From Calidifontibacter indicus (GTDB taxonomy: Bacteria; Actinomycetota; Actinomycetes; Actinomycetales; Dermatophilaceae), in contig NZ_QTUA01000001.1 of NCBI RefSeq assembly GCF_003386865.1, positions 1,798,001 to 1,862,000 of the forward strand: 64,000 nt of DNA. The letters run 5' to 3'. Below the pieces are notes generated by a model. The model saw only the letters and a program-made list of their open reading frames with translations. It was not told the origin of the DNA and did not search any database. The position numbers were made by a program, and so were the translations under genes. Below, piece after piece: positions 28,416 to 38,694 of this stretch. The stretch's first letter is position 1; each line of letters begins with the position of its first letter.

Positions 28416-30395
28416 ATGTCTGTGCCCACCTCCGCCACATCCCCGGGTGAGTCCCTGTTCCACCGCCTCGAACCATTGCTGGAGAAGGTGTCCAAACCGA
28501 TCCAGTACGTCGGCGGTGAGCTCAACTCCCAGACCAAGGACTGGCACTGCGGTGGCCACGGCCCGGACGGCGAGGAACTCACCGTCCGCTGGTCGTTGAT
28601 GTACCCGGACGCCTACGAGGTCGGCCTGCCCAACCAGGGCGTCATGATCCTGTACGAAGTGCTCAACGAGCAGCCGAACGCGCTCGCCGAGCGCACCTAC
28701 GCGGTGTGGCCCGACATGGAGGCCGCCATGCGCGAGCAGGGCGTGCCGCAGTTCACCGTCGACGGCCACCGCGCAGTGCGTGACTTCGACGTCTTCGGGC
28801 TGTCGTTCTCCACCGAGCTCGGTTACACCAACATGCTCACCGCCCTCGACCTGGCCGGCATCGCGCTGCACGCCGCCGACCGCGGCGACGACGAACCGAT
28901 CGTGCTGGCCGGTGGGCACGCCGCGTTCAACCCCGAGCCGATCGCCGACTTCATCGACGCCGCCGTGGTGGGCGACGGTGAGGAGGCTGTGCTCGCGATC
29001 ACCCAGCACGTCGCCGCCTGGAAGGCGCAGGGTCGCCCGGGTGGTCGCAAGGAACTGCTGCTGCGACTGGCCCGCACCGGTGGTGTATACGTGCCGTCGC
29101 TGTACGACGTCGACTACCTGCCCGACGGCCGGATCAAGCGTGTCGCACCCGCGCCCGACGCCACCGGCGTGCCGTGGCGCGTGTCGAAGCACACCGTCAT
29201 GGAACTCGACGAGTGGCCCTACCCGAAGCAGCCGCTGGTGCCGCTGGCAGAGACCGTGCACGAGCGGATGTCGGTCGAGATCTTCCGCGGCTGCACCCGT
29301 GGCTGCCGGTTCTGCCAGGCCGGCATGATCACGCGTCCGGTGCGCGAGCGTTCGATCACCGGCATCGGTGACATGGTGCGCCAGGGCCTCGCCGCGACCG
29401 GGTTCGAGGAGGTGGGTCTGCTCTCGCTCAGCTCGGCCGACCACACCGAGATCGCCGAGATCACCAAGGGTCTGGCCGATCGTTACGAGGGCACCCAGAC
29501 CGGGCTGTCGCTGCCGTCGACCCGTGTCGACGCGTTCAACATCGACCTCGCGAACGAGCTCACCCGCAACGGGCGCCGCTCGGGTCTGACCTTCGCACCC
29601 GAGGGCGGCTCCGAGCGCATCCGCAAGGTGATCAACAAGATGGTCACCGAGGACGACCTCATCAACACGGTCGCCGCGGCCTACGGTGCCGGCTGGCGAC
29701 AGGTGAAGCTCTACTTCATGTGCGGCCTGCCGACCGAGACCGACGAGGACGTGCTGCAGATCGCCGAACTCGCCAAGCGGGTCATCGAGACCGGCCGGCA
29801 GGTCAGCGGCCGCAAGGACATTCGCTGCACCGTGTCGATCGGTGGGTTCGTGCCCAAGCCGCACACCCCGTTCCAGTGGTGCGCCCAGCTCGGTGTGGAG
29901 GAGACCGACGCCCGGCTGCAGAAGCTGCGCGACGCGATCCGCTCCGACAAGCGCTACGGCAGCTCGATCGGCATGCGCTACCACGACGGCCAGCCGGGCA
30001 TCGTCGAAGGACTGCTCTCGCGCGGCGACCGCCGCGTCGGGTCGGTCATCGAGGCGGTGTGGCGCGACGGCGGACGCTTCGACGGTTGGAGCGAGCACTT
30101 CTCCTACGAGCGCTGGATGCGCTGCGCGGCCGAAGCGCTCGGCCCGCACGGTCTCGACGTCGCCTGGTACACCACGCGCGAGCGGGGCGAGACCGAGGTG
30201 CTGCCCTGGGACCACCTCGACTCCGGCCTCGACAAGGAATGGCTGTGGGACGACTGGCAGGACGCGCTCGACGAGACCGAGGTCGACGACTGCCGCTGGA
30301 CCCCCTGCTTCGACTGCGGCGTGTGCCCGCAGATGGGCACCGAGATCCAGATCGGCCCCACCGGCAAGAAGCTGTTGCCGCTCACCGTCGTCTGA
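28416..30395 (+). CDS. TIGR03960-family B12-binding-like radical SAM protein
   Basis: This 659-residue radical SAM enzyme has its cluster motif CTRGCRFC (CX3CX2C) around residue 295 in EIFRGCTRGCRFCQAGMITR. An N-terminal ~200-residue region resembles B12-binding domains (LAGGHAAFNPEPIADFIDAAVVGDGEEAV). The C-terminus is Cys-rich (WTPCFDCGVCPQMGTEIQIG). Function is unknown; the gene is almost always followed by the DUF2344 partner and rne, as here, hinting at an RNA-linked modification. ATG at 28416 lies 7 bp after TACCCT. Confidence 0.9.
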   Translation: MSVPTSATSPGESLFHRLEPLLEKVSKPIQYVGGELNSQTKDWHCGGHGPDGEELTVRWSLMYPDAYEVGLPNQGVMILYEVLNEQPNALAERTYAVWPDMEAAMREQGVPQFTVDGHRAVRDFDVFGLSFSTELGYTNMLTALDLAGIALHAADRGDDEPIVLAGGHAAFNPEPIADFIDAAVVGDGEEAVLAITQHVAAWKAQGRPGGRKELLLRLARTGGVYVPSLYDVDYLPDGRIKRVAPAPDATGVPWRVSKHTVMELDEWPYPKQPLVPLAETVHERMSVEIFRGCTRGCRFCQAGMITRPVRERSITGIGDMVRQGLAATGFEEVGLLSLSSADHTEIAEITKGLADRYEGTQTGLSLPSTRVDAFNIDLANELTRNGRRSGLTFAPEGGSERIRKVINKMVTEDDLINTVAAAYGAGWRQVKLYFMCGLPTETDEDVLQIAELAKRVIETGRQVSGRKDIRCTVSIGGFVPKPHTPFQWCAQLGVEETDARLQKLRDAIRSDKRYGSSIGMRYHDGQPGIVEGLLSRGDRRVGSVIEAVWRDGGRFDGWSEHFSYERWMRCAAEALGPHGLDVAWYTTRERGETEVLPWDHLDSGLDKEWLWDDWQDALDETEVDDCRWTPCFDCGVCPQMGTEIQIGPTGKKLLPLTVV

Positions 30396-30476
30396 CCCGA
30401 CCCCGCTCCCGGGTCCCGTTGTATTGCAACGAGGCCCGCAACTCCCGCGTGCTCTGAAGGACAGATAGGAAGACCG

Positions 30477-31184
30477 ATGGCCAGACAGCGTGTGCCCGAG
30501 GGGCCGCCGCCCGCGCCGGTGGTGCAGAAACTGCGCGTGCAGTACGCCAAGCGTGGCCGGCTGCGGTTCACTTCGACCCGCGACTTCCAGCGGGCGCTGG
30601 AACGCGCCGTCCGCCGGGCGCAGGTGCCGATTGCGTTCTCGGCCGGGTTCCACCCGCACCCGCGGATCAGTTACGCGAACGCGGCGGCCACCGGCACCGC
30701 GAGCGAGGCGGAGTACTTCGAGCTGGCGCTGCAACGTGAGTGCGACCCCGAACAGGTGCGCGCCGCCCTCGACGAGGCGCTGCCCGACGGACTCGACATC
30801 CTCAAGGTGGTCGTGTCCGGCACCGGGTCGTTGGCCGACGGCCTGCTCGCCAGCGACTGGCGGCTGGCGTTCGGCGACGTCGAGGAGTCGGTGCTGACGC
30901 ATGCGGTCGAGCAGTTGCTGGCGCGCGACCGGGTGGAGGTCACCCGGATGATGAAGTCGGGCCCGCGCACCTTCGAGGTGCGCGAGGCGATCGTGCGCGC
31001 GTCGGTCGACGGCACCACCCTCGACCTGACGCTGACCCACACGACACCCAGCGTGCGCCCCGACGACGTGCTCACCGCGTTGCGCGAGGTGTCGGGGCTG
31101 GTCGTCGACCGCACCCCGTTGATCACGCGGTTGCGCCAGGGCACCCCGGCGCCGGACGGCGCGATCACCGACCCGCTCGACTGA
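30477..31184 (+). CDS. TIGR03936/DUF2344 radical-SAM-associated protein
   Basis: This 235-residue protein carries the family start VQKLRVQYAKRGRLRFTS and AFSAGFHPHPRISYANA. In some bacteria this domain is fused to the TIGR03960 radical SAM protein; here the two are separate and adjacent (81-bp gap containing a GTTG...CAAC mini-hairpin and AGATAGGAAGA). It probably forms a complex with the upstream enzyme, whose substrate is unknown. Confidence 0.88.
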   Translation: MARQRVPEGPPPAPVVQKLRVQYAKRGRLRFTSTRDFQRALERAVRRAQVPIAFSAGFHPHPRISYANAAATGTASEAEYFELALQRECDPEQVRAALDEALPDGLDILKVVVSGTGSLADGLLASDWRLAFGDVEESVLTHAVEQLLARDRVEVTRMMKSGPRTFEVREAIVRASVDGTTLDLTLTHTTPSVRPDDVLTALREVSGLVVDRTPLITRLRQGTPAPDGAITDPLD

Positions 31185-31565
31185 GCTGCTCGACCGGTCT
31201 GCTCGACCGGGCTGCTCGGCTGATCCGGCGGCGTCCGCAGCACACCGTCCGGTGGTACAGGTCACCGGTTACGACTCGGTAGCGCGAGCGTGTGCGATAA
31301 TCGACCTCGGTCACGCCGCTTGCCACGCCGGCGCCGTGCCCCGTCGAGACATCGATCGCTGCGCCCCATCTGCGAGCGCGCAGCCGGTCAAGCGCCCGAC
31401 GGCATCGAAGCAGTGCCGCGCACCGCGCGAGCTGCCTTGGTGTAACAGTCGACTTCTCGTCGCCCCCGGACTTCGGGCGCGACGGCAGACACCGCGTCAT
31501 GCGGAGTGTGCAGGGTGCGAACCTTCGGCGTGGGCCGCTTCGCATGCTGATGACAAAGGAGGGCC
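31185..31565 (+). promoter_or_regulatory. rne promoter and long 5' leader
   Basis: This 381-bp non-coding stretch precedes rne. An extended -10 element (TGC followed by GATAAT, 31296-31301) predicts a start near 31308 and a leader of about 255 nt. The leader contains several GC-rich hairpins, for example CGTCGC...GCGACG around 31457-31484, and ends in AAAGGAGGG before the ATG. Long structured rne leaders can mediate autoregulation by RNase E in other bacteria; that is an inference here. Confidence 0.6.
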
Positions 31566-34304
31566 ATGGGCCCCCAGATCAACGAACCCGGCAACTTGTT
31601 CTCCGAACCGGTCGAAGCCGAGGAAGCACAACCACAGGAAGCCCCGGCGATCCAGAGCCCGATGAGCTTCGGACTGCTGTTCCAGACCCCCGATCTCGAG
31701 GTGCGCGCACCGCGCCGCCGCGCCGAGCAGGACGCCGAGGGGTTCGACGACCGCGACGACGAGCACGACGATCACAGCAACGGCACCACCGGCCGGGACG
31801 ATGACCGTTCGGACTCGAACGACTCGAACGACTCGGCCGACGCGGGCGATTCCGGTGACTCCGGCGACGGCGAGCAGTCCGGTTCTCGGGGCCGCCGCCG
31901 TGGCGGTCGTGGGCGCCGCGCGCGTTCGCAGGACGCCGACGGCAACGAGTCGAAGAACGACTCGCGCAACGACTCCCGCGGCGAGTCCGACGGCGATGGC
32001 AACGGCGACTCGACGCGCGGCAAGCGCTCGGGTGCGAACAACGCCTCGGATGCTTCGGACGACTCGACCCAGTCCGGTGACGAGGCCGACAACGACAGCA
32101 ACGACGGGGCGGACAACGGCCACGACGACTCCGCGGACGAGGGGTCGAACCGTCGCCGCACCCGCCGCCGTCGGCGCAGCGGTTCGACCGGCGACTCCGA
32201 CGACCCGCCCGGCACCGTCACCAAGGTGCGCGAGCCCCGCAAGGAGCGCGACGAGGTCACCGCGATCAAGGGATCGACGCGGCTCGAGGCGAAGAAGCAG
32301 CGCCGCCGCGAGGGTCGCGAAGCCGGCCGTCGCCGCACCTCGATCACCGAGGCCGAGTTCCTCGCCCGCCGCGAGAGCGTCGAGCGCGTCATGGTCGTGC
32401 GTGAGCGCGATGGCCGCACCCAGATCGGTGTGCTCGAAGACGGTGTGCTTGTCGAGCACTACGTCTCGCGCGACACCCAGCAGGCCTCGATGGCCGGCAA
32501 CGTCTACCTCGGTCGCGTGCAGAACGTCCTGCCGAGCATGGAGGCCGCGTTCGTCGATATCGGCCGCGGTCGCAACGCCGTGCTCTACGCCGGCGAGGTC
32601 AACTGGGACGCCGCCGGCCTCGACAACCAGCCCAAGCGGATCGAGCACGCGCTCTCCTCGGGCGAATCGGTGCTGGTGCAGGTGACCAAGGACCCGATCG
32701 GTCACAAGGGCGCCCGCCTCACCTCGCAGATCTCGCTGCCGGGCCGGTTCCTGGTCTACGTGCCGGGCAACTCGATGACCGGCATCTCCCGCAAGCTGCC
32801 CGACAACGAGCGCGCGCGGCTGAAGAAGATCCTCAAGGAGATCGTCCCCGCGGAAGCCGGCGTCATCGTCCGCACCGCGGCGGAAGGCGCCAGCGAGGAA
32901 GACCTGCGCGCCGACATCGAGCGTCTGCAGAACACCTGGGAGCAGATCCAGAAGGCCAGCAAGAGCCAGTCGGCGCCGTCGCTGTTGCACGGCGAGCCCG
33001 ACCTCACGCTGCGCGTCATCCGCGACGTCTTCAACGAGGACTTCTCCAAGCTGATCGTCTCCGGCGACAAGGCGTGGAACGAGGTGTCGAACTACATCGG
33101 CAACGTCGCCCCCGACCTGGCCGAGCGCCTGGAGAAGTGGACCGGCGAGACCGACCTGTTCAGCGTGCACCGGGTCGACGAGCAGCTCACCAAGGCGCTC
33201 GACCGCAAGGTGTGGCTGCCCTCGGGTGGCTCGCTGATCATCGACCGCACCGAGGCGATGACCGTCATCGACGTCAACACCGGCAAGTTCGTGGGGTCGG
33301 GCGGCAACCTGGAGGAGACGGTCACCCGCAACAACCTCGAGGCTGCCGAGGAGATCGTGCGCCAGCTGCGGCTGCGCGACATCGGCGGCATCATCGTCGT
33401 CGACTTCATCGACATGGTGCTGGAGTCGAACCGCGACCTGGTCGTGCGCCGGCTGCTGGAGTGCCTCGGCCGCGACCGCACCAAGCACCAGGTCGCCGAG
33501 GTCACCTCGCTCGGCCTCGTGCAGATGACCCGCAAGCGCGTGGGCAGCGGCCTGCTGGAGATCTTCTCCGAGCCGTGTGCAAGCTGCGACGGACGCGGCG
33601 TGATCGTGCACGACGCACCGGTCGAGAAGTCGGGCAACCACAACCACGGCGGCGGCAACAACGGCGGCAGCGGTGGTGGCGGCAACGGTTCCGGCAGCCG
33701 ACGCAGCAAGCGTGGCCGCAAGAACGACGAGCCCGAGCAGACCGACGCGAAGCCGAGCGGGCCGACCGCCGCGCAGATCGCCGCCGCCGCACACGCCGCC
33801 GCGAGCAAGACCGCATCGGCCGATGTCGCCGACGCCGTGAGCGACGCCGCGACCGACGCTGTGACCGATGCGGTCACCGAGGTCGTTGCAGCGGACGGCG
33901 TCGCGGACGGTGCGGGGGCAGTCGTCGCCGCTCCGGTCGATGTCGCACCGGCCCAGCAGGTCGAGGACAAGCCTGCGGGGCAGACCGCCGAACCCGTCAC
34001 CGAACCCGTCAGCGAGCCCGTCGTCGAGCCGGCTGCGGCACCCGTGGCCGAGCAGCCCGCCCCGAAGCGTCGCCGCGGTTCGCGGCGCGCCGGGTCGCCG
34101 TCCGTCGCACCGGCGCACGCGCCGCAGCCGCAGGAGGTGCCGACCACGGTTGTCGCCGCCGAGGCGCCCGACGCGGGGGAGTCGGTGGCCGACACCACTC
34201 CCGTCGCGGCACCAGAGCCGGTGAAGCGCCGTCCGAAGCGGGCGCGTGTCGTCGCCCCGGCCGGTCCTCCGGTGAATTTGGAGACCGACGACACCGACCG
34301 GTAA
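31566..34304 (+). CDS. rne: Ribonuclease E/G
   Basis: This 912-residue endoribonuclease processes rRNA and initiates mRNA decay. An acidic, Arg-rich disordered N-terminus (1-240) precedes the catalytic half: S1 domain ([22 protein letters not shown]), DNase I-like active site Asp residues in [15 protein letters not shown] and VVDFIDM, and the Zn-link CASC. The last ~230 residues are disordered and Ala/Pro/Lys-rich. Extensions on both sides of the catalytic core are usual in actinobacteria. The ribosome-binding site AAAGGAGGG is one of the strongest in the window. Confidence 0.96.
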   Translation: MGPQINEPGNLFSEPVEAEEAQPQEAPAIQSPMSFGLLFQTPDLEVRAPRRRAEQDAEGFDDRDDEHDDHSNGTTGRDDDRSDSNDSNDSADAGDSGDSGDGEQSGSRGRRRGGRGRRARSQDADGNESKNDSRNDSRGESDGDGNGDSTRGKRSGANNASDASDDSTQSGDEADNDSNDGADNGHDDSADEGSNRRRTRRRRRSGSTGDSDDPPGTVTKVREPRKERDEVTAIKGSTRLEAKKQRRREGREAGRRRTSITEAEFLARRESVERVMVVRERDGRTQIGVLEDGVLVEHYVSRDTQQASMAGNVYLGRVQNVLPSMEAAFVDIGRGRNAVLYAGEVNWDAAGLDNQPKRIEHALSSGESVLVQVTKDPIGHKGARLTSQISLPGRFLVYVPGNSMTGISRKLPDNERARLKKILKEIVPAEAGVIVRTAAEGASEEDLRADIERLQNTWEQIQKASKSQSAPSLLHGEPDLTLRVIRDVFNEDFSKLIVSGDKAWNEVSNYIGNVAPDLAERLEKWTGETDLFSVHRVDEQLTKALDRKVWLPSGGSLIIDRTEAMTVIDVNTGKFVGSGGNLEETVTRNNLEAAEEIVRQLRLRDIGGIIVVDFIDMVLESNRDLVVRRLLECLGRDRTKHQVAEVTSLGLVQMTRKRVGSGLLEIFSEPCASCDGRGVIVHDAPVEKSGNHNHGGGNNGGSGGGGNGSGSRRSKRGRKNDEPEQTDAKPSGPTAAQIAAAAHAAASKTASADVADAVSDAATDAVTDAVTEVVAADGVADGAGAVVAAPVDVAPAQQVEDKPAGQTAEPVTEPVSEPVVEPAAAPVAEQPAPKRRRGSRRAGSPSVAPAHAPQPQEVPTTVVAAEAPDAGESVADTTPVAAPEPVKRRPKRARVVAPAGPPVNLETDDTDR

Positions 34305-34404
34305 AGTTGATCCTCGGTGCGCCCACCGAGCCGACGTCCCGTCAGGGGTAGCTGTTGGCCGGTTCAGACAGAGCGAGTGCGCCAAGACGAAAGTGAGTTG
34401 TGAC

Positions 34405-34713
34405 GTGTACGCGATTGTTCGCGCGGGCGGTCGCCAGGAGAAGGTCTCCGTGGGCGACGTCCTGACCATCGACAAGGTGGCCGTGAAGGCCGGCGAGTCC
34501 GTTGAGTTCCCGGCCCTGCTGCTGGTCGACGGCGACAAGGTGACCTCCGACGCCGAGAAGCTGGCGAAGGTGACGGTCAAGGCTGAGGTCGTCGAGTCCG
34601 CCAAGGGCCCGAAGATCACCATCATCAAGTACAAGAACAAGACCGGCTACCGCAAGCGTCAGGGCCACCGTCAGCCGCTGACCCGCGTGAAGGTCACCGC
34701 GATCGAGGCCTGA
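34405..34713 (+). CDS. rplU: 50S ribosomal protein L21
   Basis: This ~102-residue protein has [18 protein letters not shown] at the N-terminus and the C-terminal 23S rRNA-binding [22 protein letters not shown] (about residues 80-102). GTG at 34405 is chosen because L21 proteins begin exactly at MYAIV. It is followed by rpmA after 43 bp. Confidence 0.97.
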   Translation: MYAIVRAGGRQEKVSVGDVLTIDKVAVKAGESVEFPALLLVDGDKVTSDAEKLAKVTVKAEVVESAKGPKITIIKYKNKTGYRKRQGHRQPLTRVKVTAIEA

Positions 34714-34756
34714 GCCTCATCACCCGCGTTCGAACAAGGATCAGGTAGGTACAGAC

Positions 34757-35014
34757 ATGGCACACAAGAAGGGTGCGTCTTCGACCCGTAACGGTCGCGA
34801 CTCCAACGCACAGCGTCTTGGCGTGAAGCGCTTCGGTGGCGAGGTCGTCGGCGCCGGCGAGATCATCGTCCGCCAGCGTGGCACGCACTTCCACCCCGGT
34901 GAGGGCGTCGGCCGCGGCAAGGACGACACGCTGTTCGCGCTCGTCCCGGGCTCGGTGCAGTTCGGCGCCAAGCGCGGCCGCAAGACGGTCAACATCGTTC
35001 AGACCGAGGCCTGA
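34757..35014 (+). CDS. rpmA: 50S ribosomal protein L27
   Basis: This 85-residue protein starts [20 protein letters not shown] and has [22 protein letters not shown]. Its N-terminus reaches the peptidyl-transferase centre; there is no Firmicutes-type cleavable extension. It ends at a strong terminator hairpin. Confidence 0.98.
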   Translation: MAHKKGASSTRNGRDSNAQRLGVKRFGGEVVGAGEIIVRQRGTHFHPGEGVGRGKDDTLFALVPGSVQFGAKRGRKTVNIVQTEA

Positions 35015-35035
35015 CAAAGGCTTCGCTCCAACCTC

Positions 35036-35073
35036 GAACAGGGTGGGTCCGGTCAAACCGGCCCACCCTGTTC
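35036..35073 (+). terminator. Terminator after rplU-rpmA
   Basis: Stem GAACAGGGTGGG(T)CCGGT / ACCGGCCCACCCTGTTC with one bulged base and a CAA loop lies 22 bp after the rpmA stop. Confidence 0.75.
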
Positions 35074-35141
35074 GGTCCCCGGCGCGAGATCGCGTCGGGC
35101 CCCAGCTTTCACAGAGCGTTCACAATCGGAAGGTGCCGTCG

Positions 35142-36650
35142 ATGGCCACCAACTTCGTAGACCGGGTCGTGCTGCACGTCGCCGCCGGCAAGGGCGGCCA
35201 CGGCGTCGCGTCCGTGCACCGGGAGAAGTTCAAGCCGCTCGGCGGCCCCGACGGCGGCAACGGTGGCCGCGGCGGTGACGTGATCCTCGCCGTCGACCCG
35301 CAGGTCACGACGTTGCTGGAGTACCACCACACCCCGCACCGCAAGGCCACCAACGGCAAGCCCGGCGCCGGTGACGAGCGCAACGGCGCCGACGGGCAAG
35401 ACCTCGTGCTGCCCGTGCCCGAGGGCACCGTGGTGAAGGACTCGCGCGGCGACATCCTCGCCGACATGGTCGGCGACGGCACCCGCTTCGTCGTCGCCCG
35501 GGGCGGACGCGGCGGACTCGGCAACAAGGCCCTCGCCTCCCCGCGGCGCAAGGCACCCGGTTTCGCGCTGCTCGGCGAGCCCGGCGACGAACTCGACGTC
35601 GTGCTGGAGCTGAAGACGCTCGCCGACGTGGCGCTCATCGGTTTCCCGTCGGCCGGCAAGTCGTCGCTGGTGTCGGTGATGTCGGCCGCGAAGCCGAAGA
35701 TCGCCGACTACCCGTTCACCACCCTCGTGCCCAACCTGGGTGTGGTCACCGCCGGCGGCGAGCGCTACACGATCGCCGACGTGCCCGGGCTCATCCCGGG
35801 CGCGAGCCAGGGCAAGGGGCTCGGCCTGGAGTTCCTGCGGCACGTCGAGCGCTGCTCCGTGCTGGTGCACGTCGTCGACTGCGCCACCCTCGAGCCCGGC
35901 CGCGACCCGATGACCGACCTCGACGTCATCGAGCACGAACTGTCGGAGTACGTGCCCGACGCGACCCTCGGCGGCAAGCCGTTGGCCGAACGCACCCGCA
36001 TCGTGGTGCTGAACAAGTCCGATGTGCCAGACGCGCAGGAGCTGGCCGAGTTCGTCAAGCCCGACCTGGAGGCGCGCGGCCTCGAGGTGCACATCGTGTC
36101 GGCCGTCGCCCACCGCGGACTGAAGGAACTGTCCTTCTCCCTCGCCAAGCACGTGGCCGAGGCGCGCGCCGAGATCGAACGCGACACCGAACCGACCCGG
36201 GTCGTGCTGCGGCCCAAGGCGGTCGACGACAGCGGGTTCCGCATCCGCAAGGAGGGCTCGACCGAGTCGCCGGTGTTCCGGGTGCTCGGTGAGCGTCCGA
36301 CCCGATGGGTGCGCCAGACCGACTTCGCCAACGACGAAGCGGTCGGCTACCTCGCCGACCGGCTGGCCCGCCTCGGCGTCGAGGAAGAACTGTTCAAGGC
36401 GGGAGCCGTGCCCGGCTCGACCGTCGTCATCGGCCCCGAGGACAACGCGGTCGTCTTCGACTGGGAGCCGACGCTGCAGGCCGGCGCCGAGTTGCTCGGT
36501 GCCCGTGGCACCGACCTGCGCCTGGAGGAGAACGCACGCCCGACCCGCTCGGAGAAGCGCGACGACTTCCACGCCCGCAAGGATGCCCAGCGCGAGGCCC
36601 GCGAAGAGCTCTGGACCGAACGCGACGCCGGGGTCTGGACCGACGACTGA
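35142..36650 (+). CDS. obgE: GTPase ObgE/CgtA
   Basis: This ~502-residue ribosome-assembly GTPase has the glycine-rich Obg fold (residues 1-160, [17 protein letters not shown]), the G domain with G1 GFPSAGKSS and G3 DVPG, and the C-terminal OCT domain found in actinobacteria and Firmicutes, followed by a charged tail. ATG at 35142 matches the family; GTG at 35133 is an in-frame alternative. Confidence 0.96.
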   Translation: MATNFVDRVVLHVAAGKGGHGVASVHREKFKPLGGPDGGNGGRGGDVILAVDPQVTTLLEYHHTPHRKATNGKPGAGDERNGADGQDLVLPVPEGTVVKDSRGDILADMVGDGTRFVVARGGRGGLGNKALASPRRKAPGFALLGEPGDELDVVLELKTLADVALIGFPSAGKSSLVSVMSAAKPKIADYPFTTLVPNLGVVTAGGERYTIADVPGLIPGASQGKGLGLEFLRHVERCSVLVHVVDCATLEPGRDPMTDLDVIEHELSEYVPDATLGGKPLAERTRIVVLNKSDVPDAQELAEFVKPDLEARGLEVHIVSAVAHRGLKELSFSLAKHVAEARAEIERDTEPTRVVLRPKAVDDSGFRIRKEGSTESPVFRVLGERPTRWVRQTDFANDEAVGYLADRLARLGVEEELFKAGAVPGSTVVIGPEDNAVVFDWEPTLQAGAELLGARGTDLRLEENARPTRSEKRDDFHARKDAQREAREELWTERDAGVWTDD

Positions 36651-36723
36651 TGCGGCACTGCGTCGGTCGGTGCGTGCCGGCCGTTGACTGCGACCCCGTA
36701 TCTGACCCCGTATCCTCGCCGTC

Positions 36724-37857
36724 GTGACTGCCGACCTGCGCTCCGCCGTCGCCACGGCGCACCGCCTCGTGGTGAAGGTCGGCTCGAGTTCCCTGACCCG
36801 ACCGCAGGGCGGTCTCGACCCGGACGTCGTCGGCGCGCTCGCCGACGTTCTGGCCCGGCGTCGCCGGGCCGGCCACGACGTGGTGCTCGTGTCCTCCGGT
36901 GCGATCGCGGCCGGACTCGCCCCGCTGGCCATGAAACGCCGTCCGCGTGATCTCGCCCGGCAGCAGGCCGCGGCGAGCGTGGGTCAGAGCGTGCTCATGG
37001 CCGCCTACACGCAGGCTTTCGCGCGGCACGACCTCGTGGTCGGGCAGGTGCTGCTCACCAGCGACGACGTCACCCGGCGCGGGCACTACACCAATGCCCG
37101 CCGCACCCTGGAGAAGCTGTTCGCGATGGGGGCCGTGCCGATCGTCAACGAGAACGACACGGTCGCCACCCACGAGATCCGCTTCGGCGACAACGACCGT
37201 CTGGCCGCCCTCGTCGCACATCTGGTCGGTGCCGACGCGCTGGTGCTGCTCTCCGACGTCGACGCCCTCTACGACGGGCCGCCCTCGCGGCCCGGCACGT
37301 CCCGCATCGACACCGTGCTCGACGAATCCGAGCTGGACGGCATCGACATCGCCGGCACCGGGTCAGGCGTTGGCACCGGTGGCATGGTCACCAAGGTCGA
37401 GGCGGCGCGGATCGCGACCGGTGCCGGCATCACCACCGTGCTCACCAGCGCCGCCAACGCCGCCGCAGCGGTCGCGGGGGAGAGCGTCGGCACCGTCTTC
37501 GCCCCCCAGGCACGCACCCGGCGCGCGCGGCACCTCTGGCTGGAGCACGCCACCACGGCGCGCGGACGGCTCGTGCTCGACGACGGCGCTGTGGCGGCCG
37601 TGGTCGAGCGCGGAAAATCGTTGCTACCCGCCGGGATTCGATCCGTCAGCGGGAAGTTCAGTGCGGGCGACGCGGTCGACCTGGTCGGTCTCGACGGCGC
37701 GACGGTCGCGCGGGGACTGGTCAACTACGACGCCCACGAACTGCCCGCCTTGCTCGGGCGTGGCACCAAGGAACTCGCTGCGGCGTTGGGGCCGGAGTAC
37801 GAACGTGAAGTGATCCACCGCGACGACCTCGTCGTGCTGCGAAAGGCCATTCGATGA
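36724..37857 (+). CDS. proB: Glutamate 5-kinase
   Basis: This 377-residue enzyme performs the first step of proline synthesis from glutamate. It has the amino-acid kinase domain (VVKVGSSSLT, VSSGAIAAGL, NENDTVA, GTGGMVTKVEAARIA) and a C-terminal PUA domain. GTG at 36724 lies 7 bp after TATCCT, so the transcript is probably leaderless. The stop overlaps the next gene (ATGA). The partner proA is 2.6 kb downstream, separated by three genes. Confidence 0.96.
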   Translation: MTADLRSAVATAHRLVVKVGSSSLTRPQGGLDPDVVGALADVLARRRRAGHDVVLVSSGAIAAGLAPLAMKRRPRDLARQQAAASVGQSVLMAAYTQAFARHDLVVGQVLLTSDDVTRRGHYTNARRTLEKLFAMGAVPIVNENDTVATHEIRFGDNDRLAALVAHLVGADALVLLSDVDALYDGPPSRPGTSRIDTVLDESELDGIDIAGTGSGVGTGGMVTKVEAARIATGAGITTVLTSAANAAAAVAGESVGTVFAPQARTRRARHLWLEHATTARGRLVLDDGAVAAVVERGKSLLPAGIRSVSGKFSAGDAVDLVGLDGATVARGLVNYDAHELPALLGRGTKELAAALGPEYEREVIHRDDLVVLRKAIR

Positions 37858-38693
37858 GTCAGCCCTCCGAACCCGCCCGGGGGTCGCACGAGGATCCCAT
37901 CACCGAGCCCGGCACCGAGCCCATCACCGAGCTTCCGGTCGAGGGCAATGCCGACGTCCCGGTCGAGGACGACACCGAACCGACGGCGTCCGAGCAGGCC
38001 GAGAAGAAGGAATGGTGGGAAGACCCGAACCTGCCCTGGCAGGGCAAACCGACCCGCGCCGACAAGCTGTGCTGGCTGTCGATCGCGTTGCTCGGTGTCT
38101 ACGGCATCGTGCTGCTGCCGTTGCGGCCGATCCTGCTCGGCCTCGACTCCTACGTGCTGGCGTTCGTCACCGGCTCGAACATCGCGATGGCAGACATCGG
38201 TGCGAAGCTCGCGACCGGTCACGAGCCGTGGTGGTGGGTGGCCTGGATCGCGGCCTCGCTGACGTCGATCAAGTTCGACTGGATCTTCTGGTGGGCCGGA
38301 AAACTGTGGGGCCACAACATCATCAAGGTGATGTCGGGACGCTCGAAGTGGGCGGCCAAGACCGGTGCCGCCGCCGAACGGCTGGCCCGCCGGTTCGGTG
38401 GACCCGCGATCTTCCTGGCCTGGTTCATCCCGTTCATCCCCGGGGCGATCGTCGCCGCGTTCGTCGGCGATGTCGGCATGAAACTGCGCCGGTACATGGC
38501 GATCGACCTTTTCGCAGCGCTGGTCTACCGCGGCCTGTGGATGTACCTCGGCTTCCGCATCGGGGAGCCTGCCAAGGACCTCGTCAACGTCATCGCGCGC
38601 TACGCCAACTACTTCGCGATCGTGATGCTGGTCTTCATCTTCGTCACGACCTTCATGCGGGCCCGCAAGCAACAACAGGCTCGAGCCTCCTGA
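37854..38693 (+). CDS. DedA/SNARE-associated (VTT-domain) membrane protein
   Basis: This 279-residue protein has an acidic Glu/Pro-rich cytoplasmic N-terminus (~65 residues) followed by about five hydrophobic segments with the DedA signature RRFGGPAIFLAWFIPFIPGAIVAAFVGDVGM. DedA proteins are implicated in undecaprenyl-phosphate or phospholipid flipping. Coupling to proB by a 4-bp overlap is unusual and functionally unexplained. Confidence 0.8.
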   Translation: MSQPSEPARGSHEDPITEPGTEPITELPVEGNADVPVEDDTEPTASEQAEKKEWWEDPNLPWQGKPTRADKLCWLSIALLGVYGIVLLPLRPILLGLDSYVLAFVTGSNIAMADIGAKLATGHEPWWWVAWIAASLTSIKFDWIFWWAGKLWGHNIIKVMSGRSKWAAKTGAAAERLARRFGGPAIFLAWFIPFIPGAIVAAFVGDVGMKLRRYMAIDLFAALVYRGLWMYLGFRIGEPAKDLVNVIARYANYFAIVMLVFIFVTTFMRARKQQQARAS

Positions 38694-38694
38694 C

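Noticed and set aside
26358-31265. A very long open frame on the minus strand opposite the acyl-CoA synthetase and radical SAM genes (and similar ones opposite proS, infB and the glc operon)
   Set aside because: These are antisense shadows caused by high third-position GC in real genes; the translations are Arg/Gly/Val-rich with no recognisable domain.
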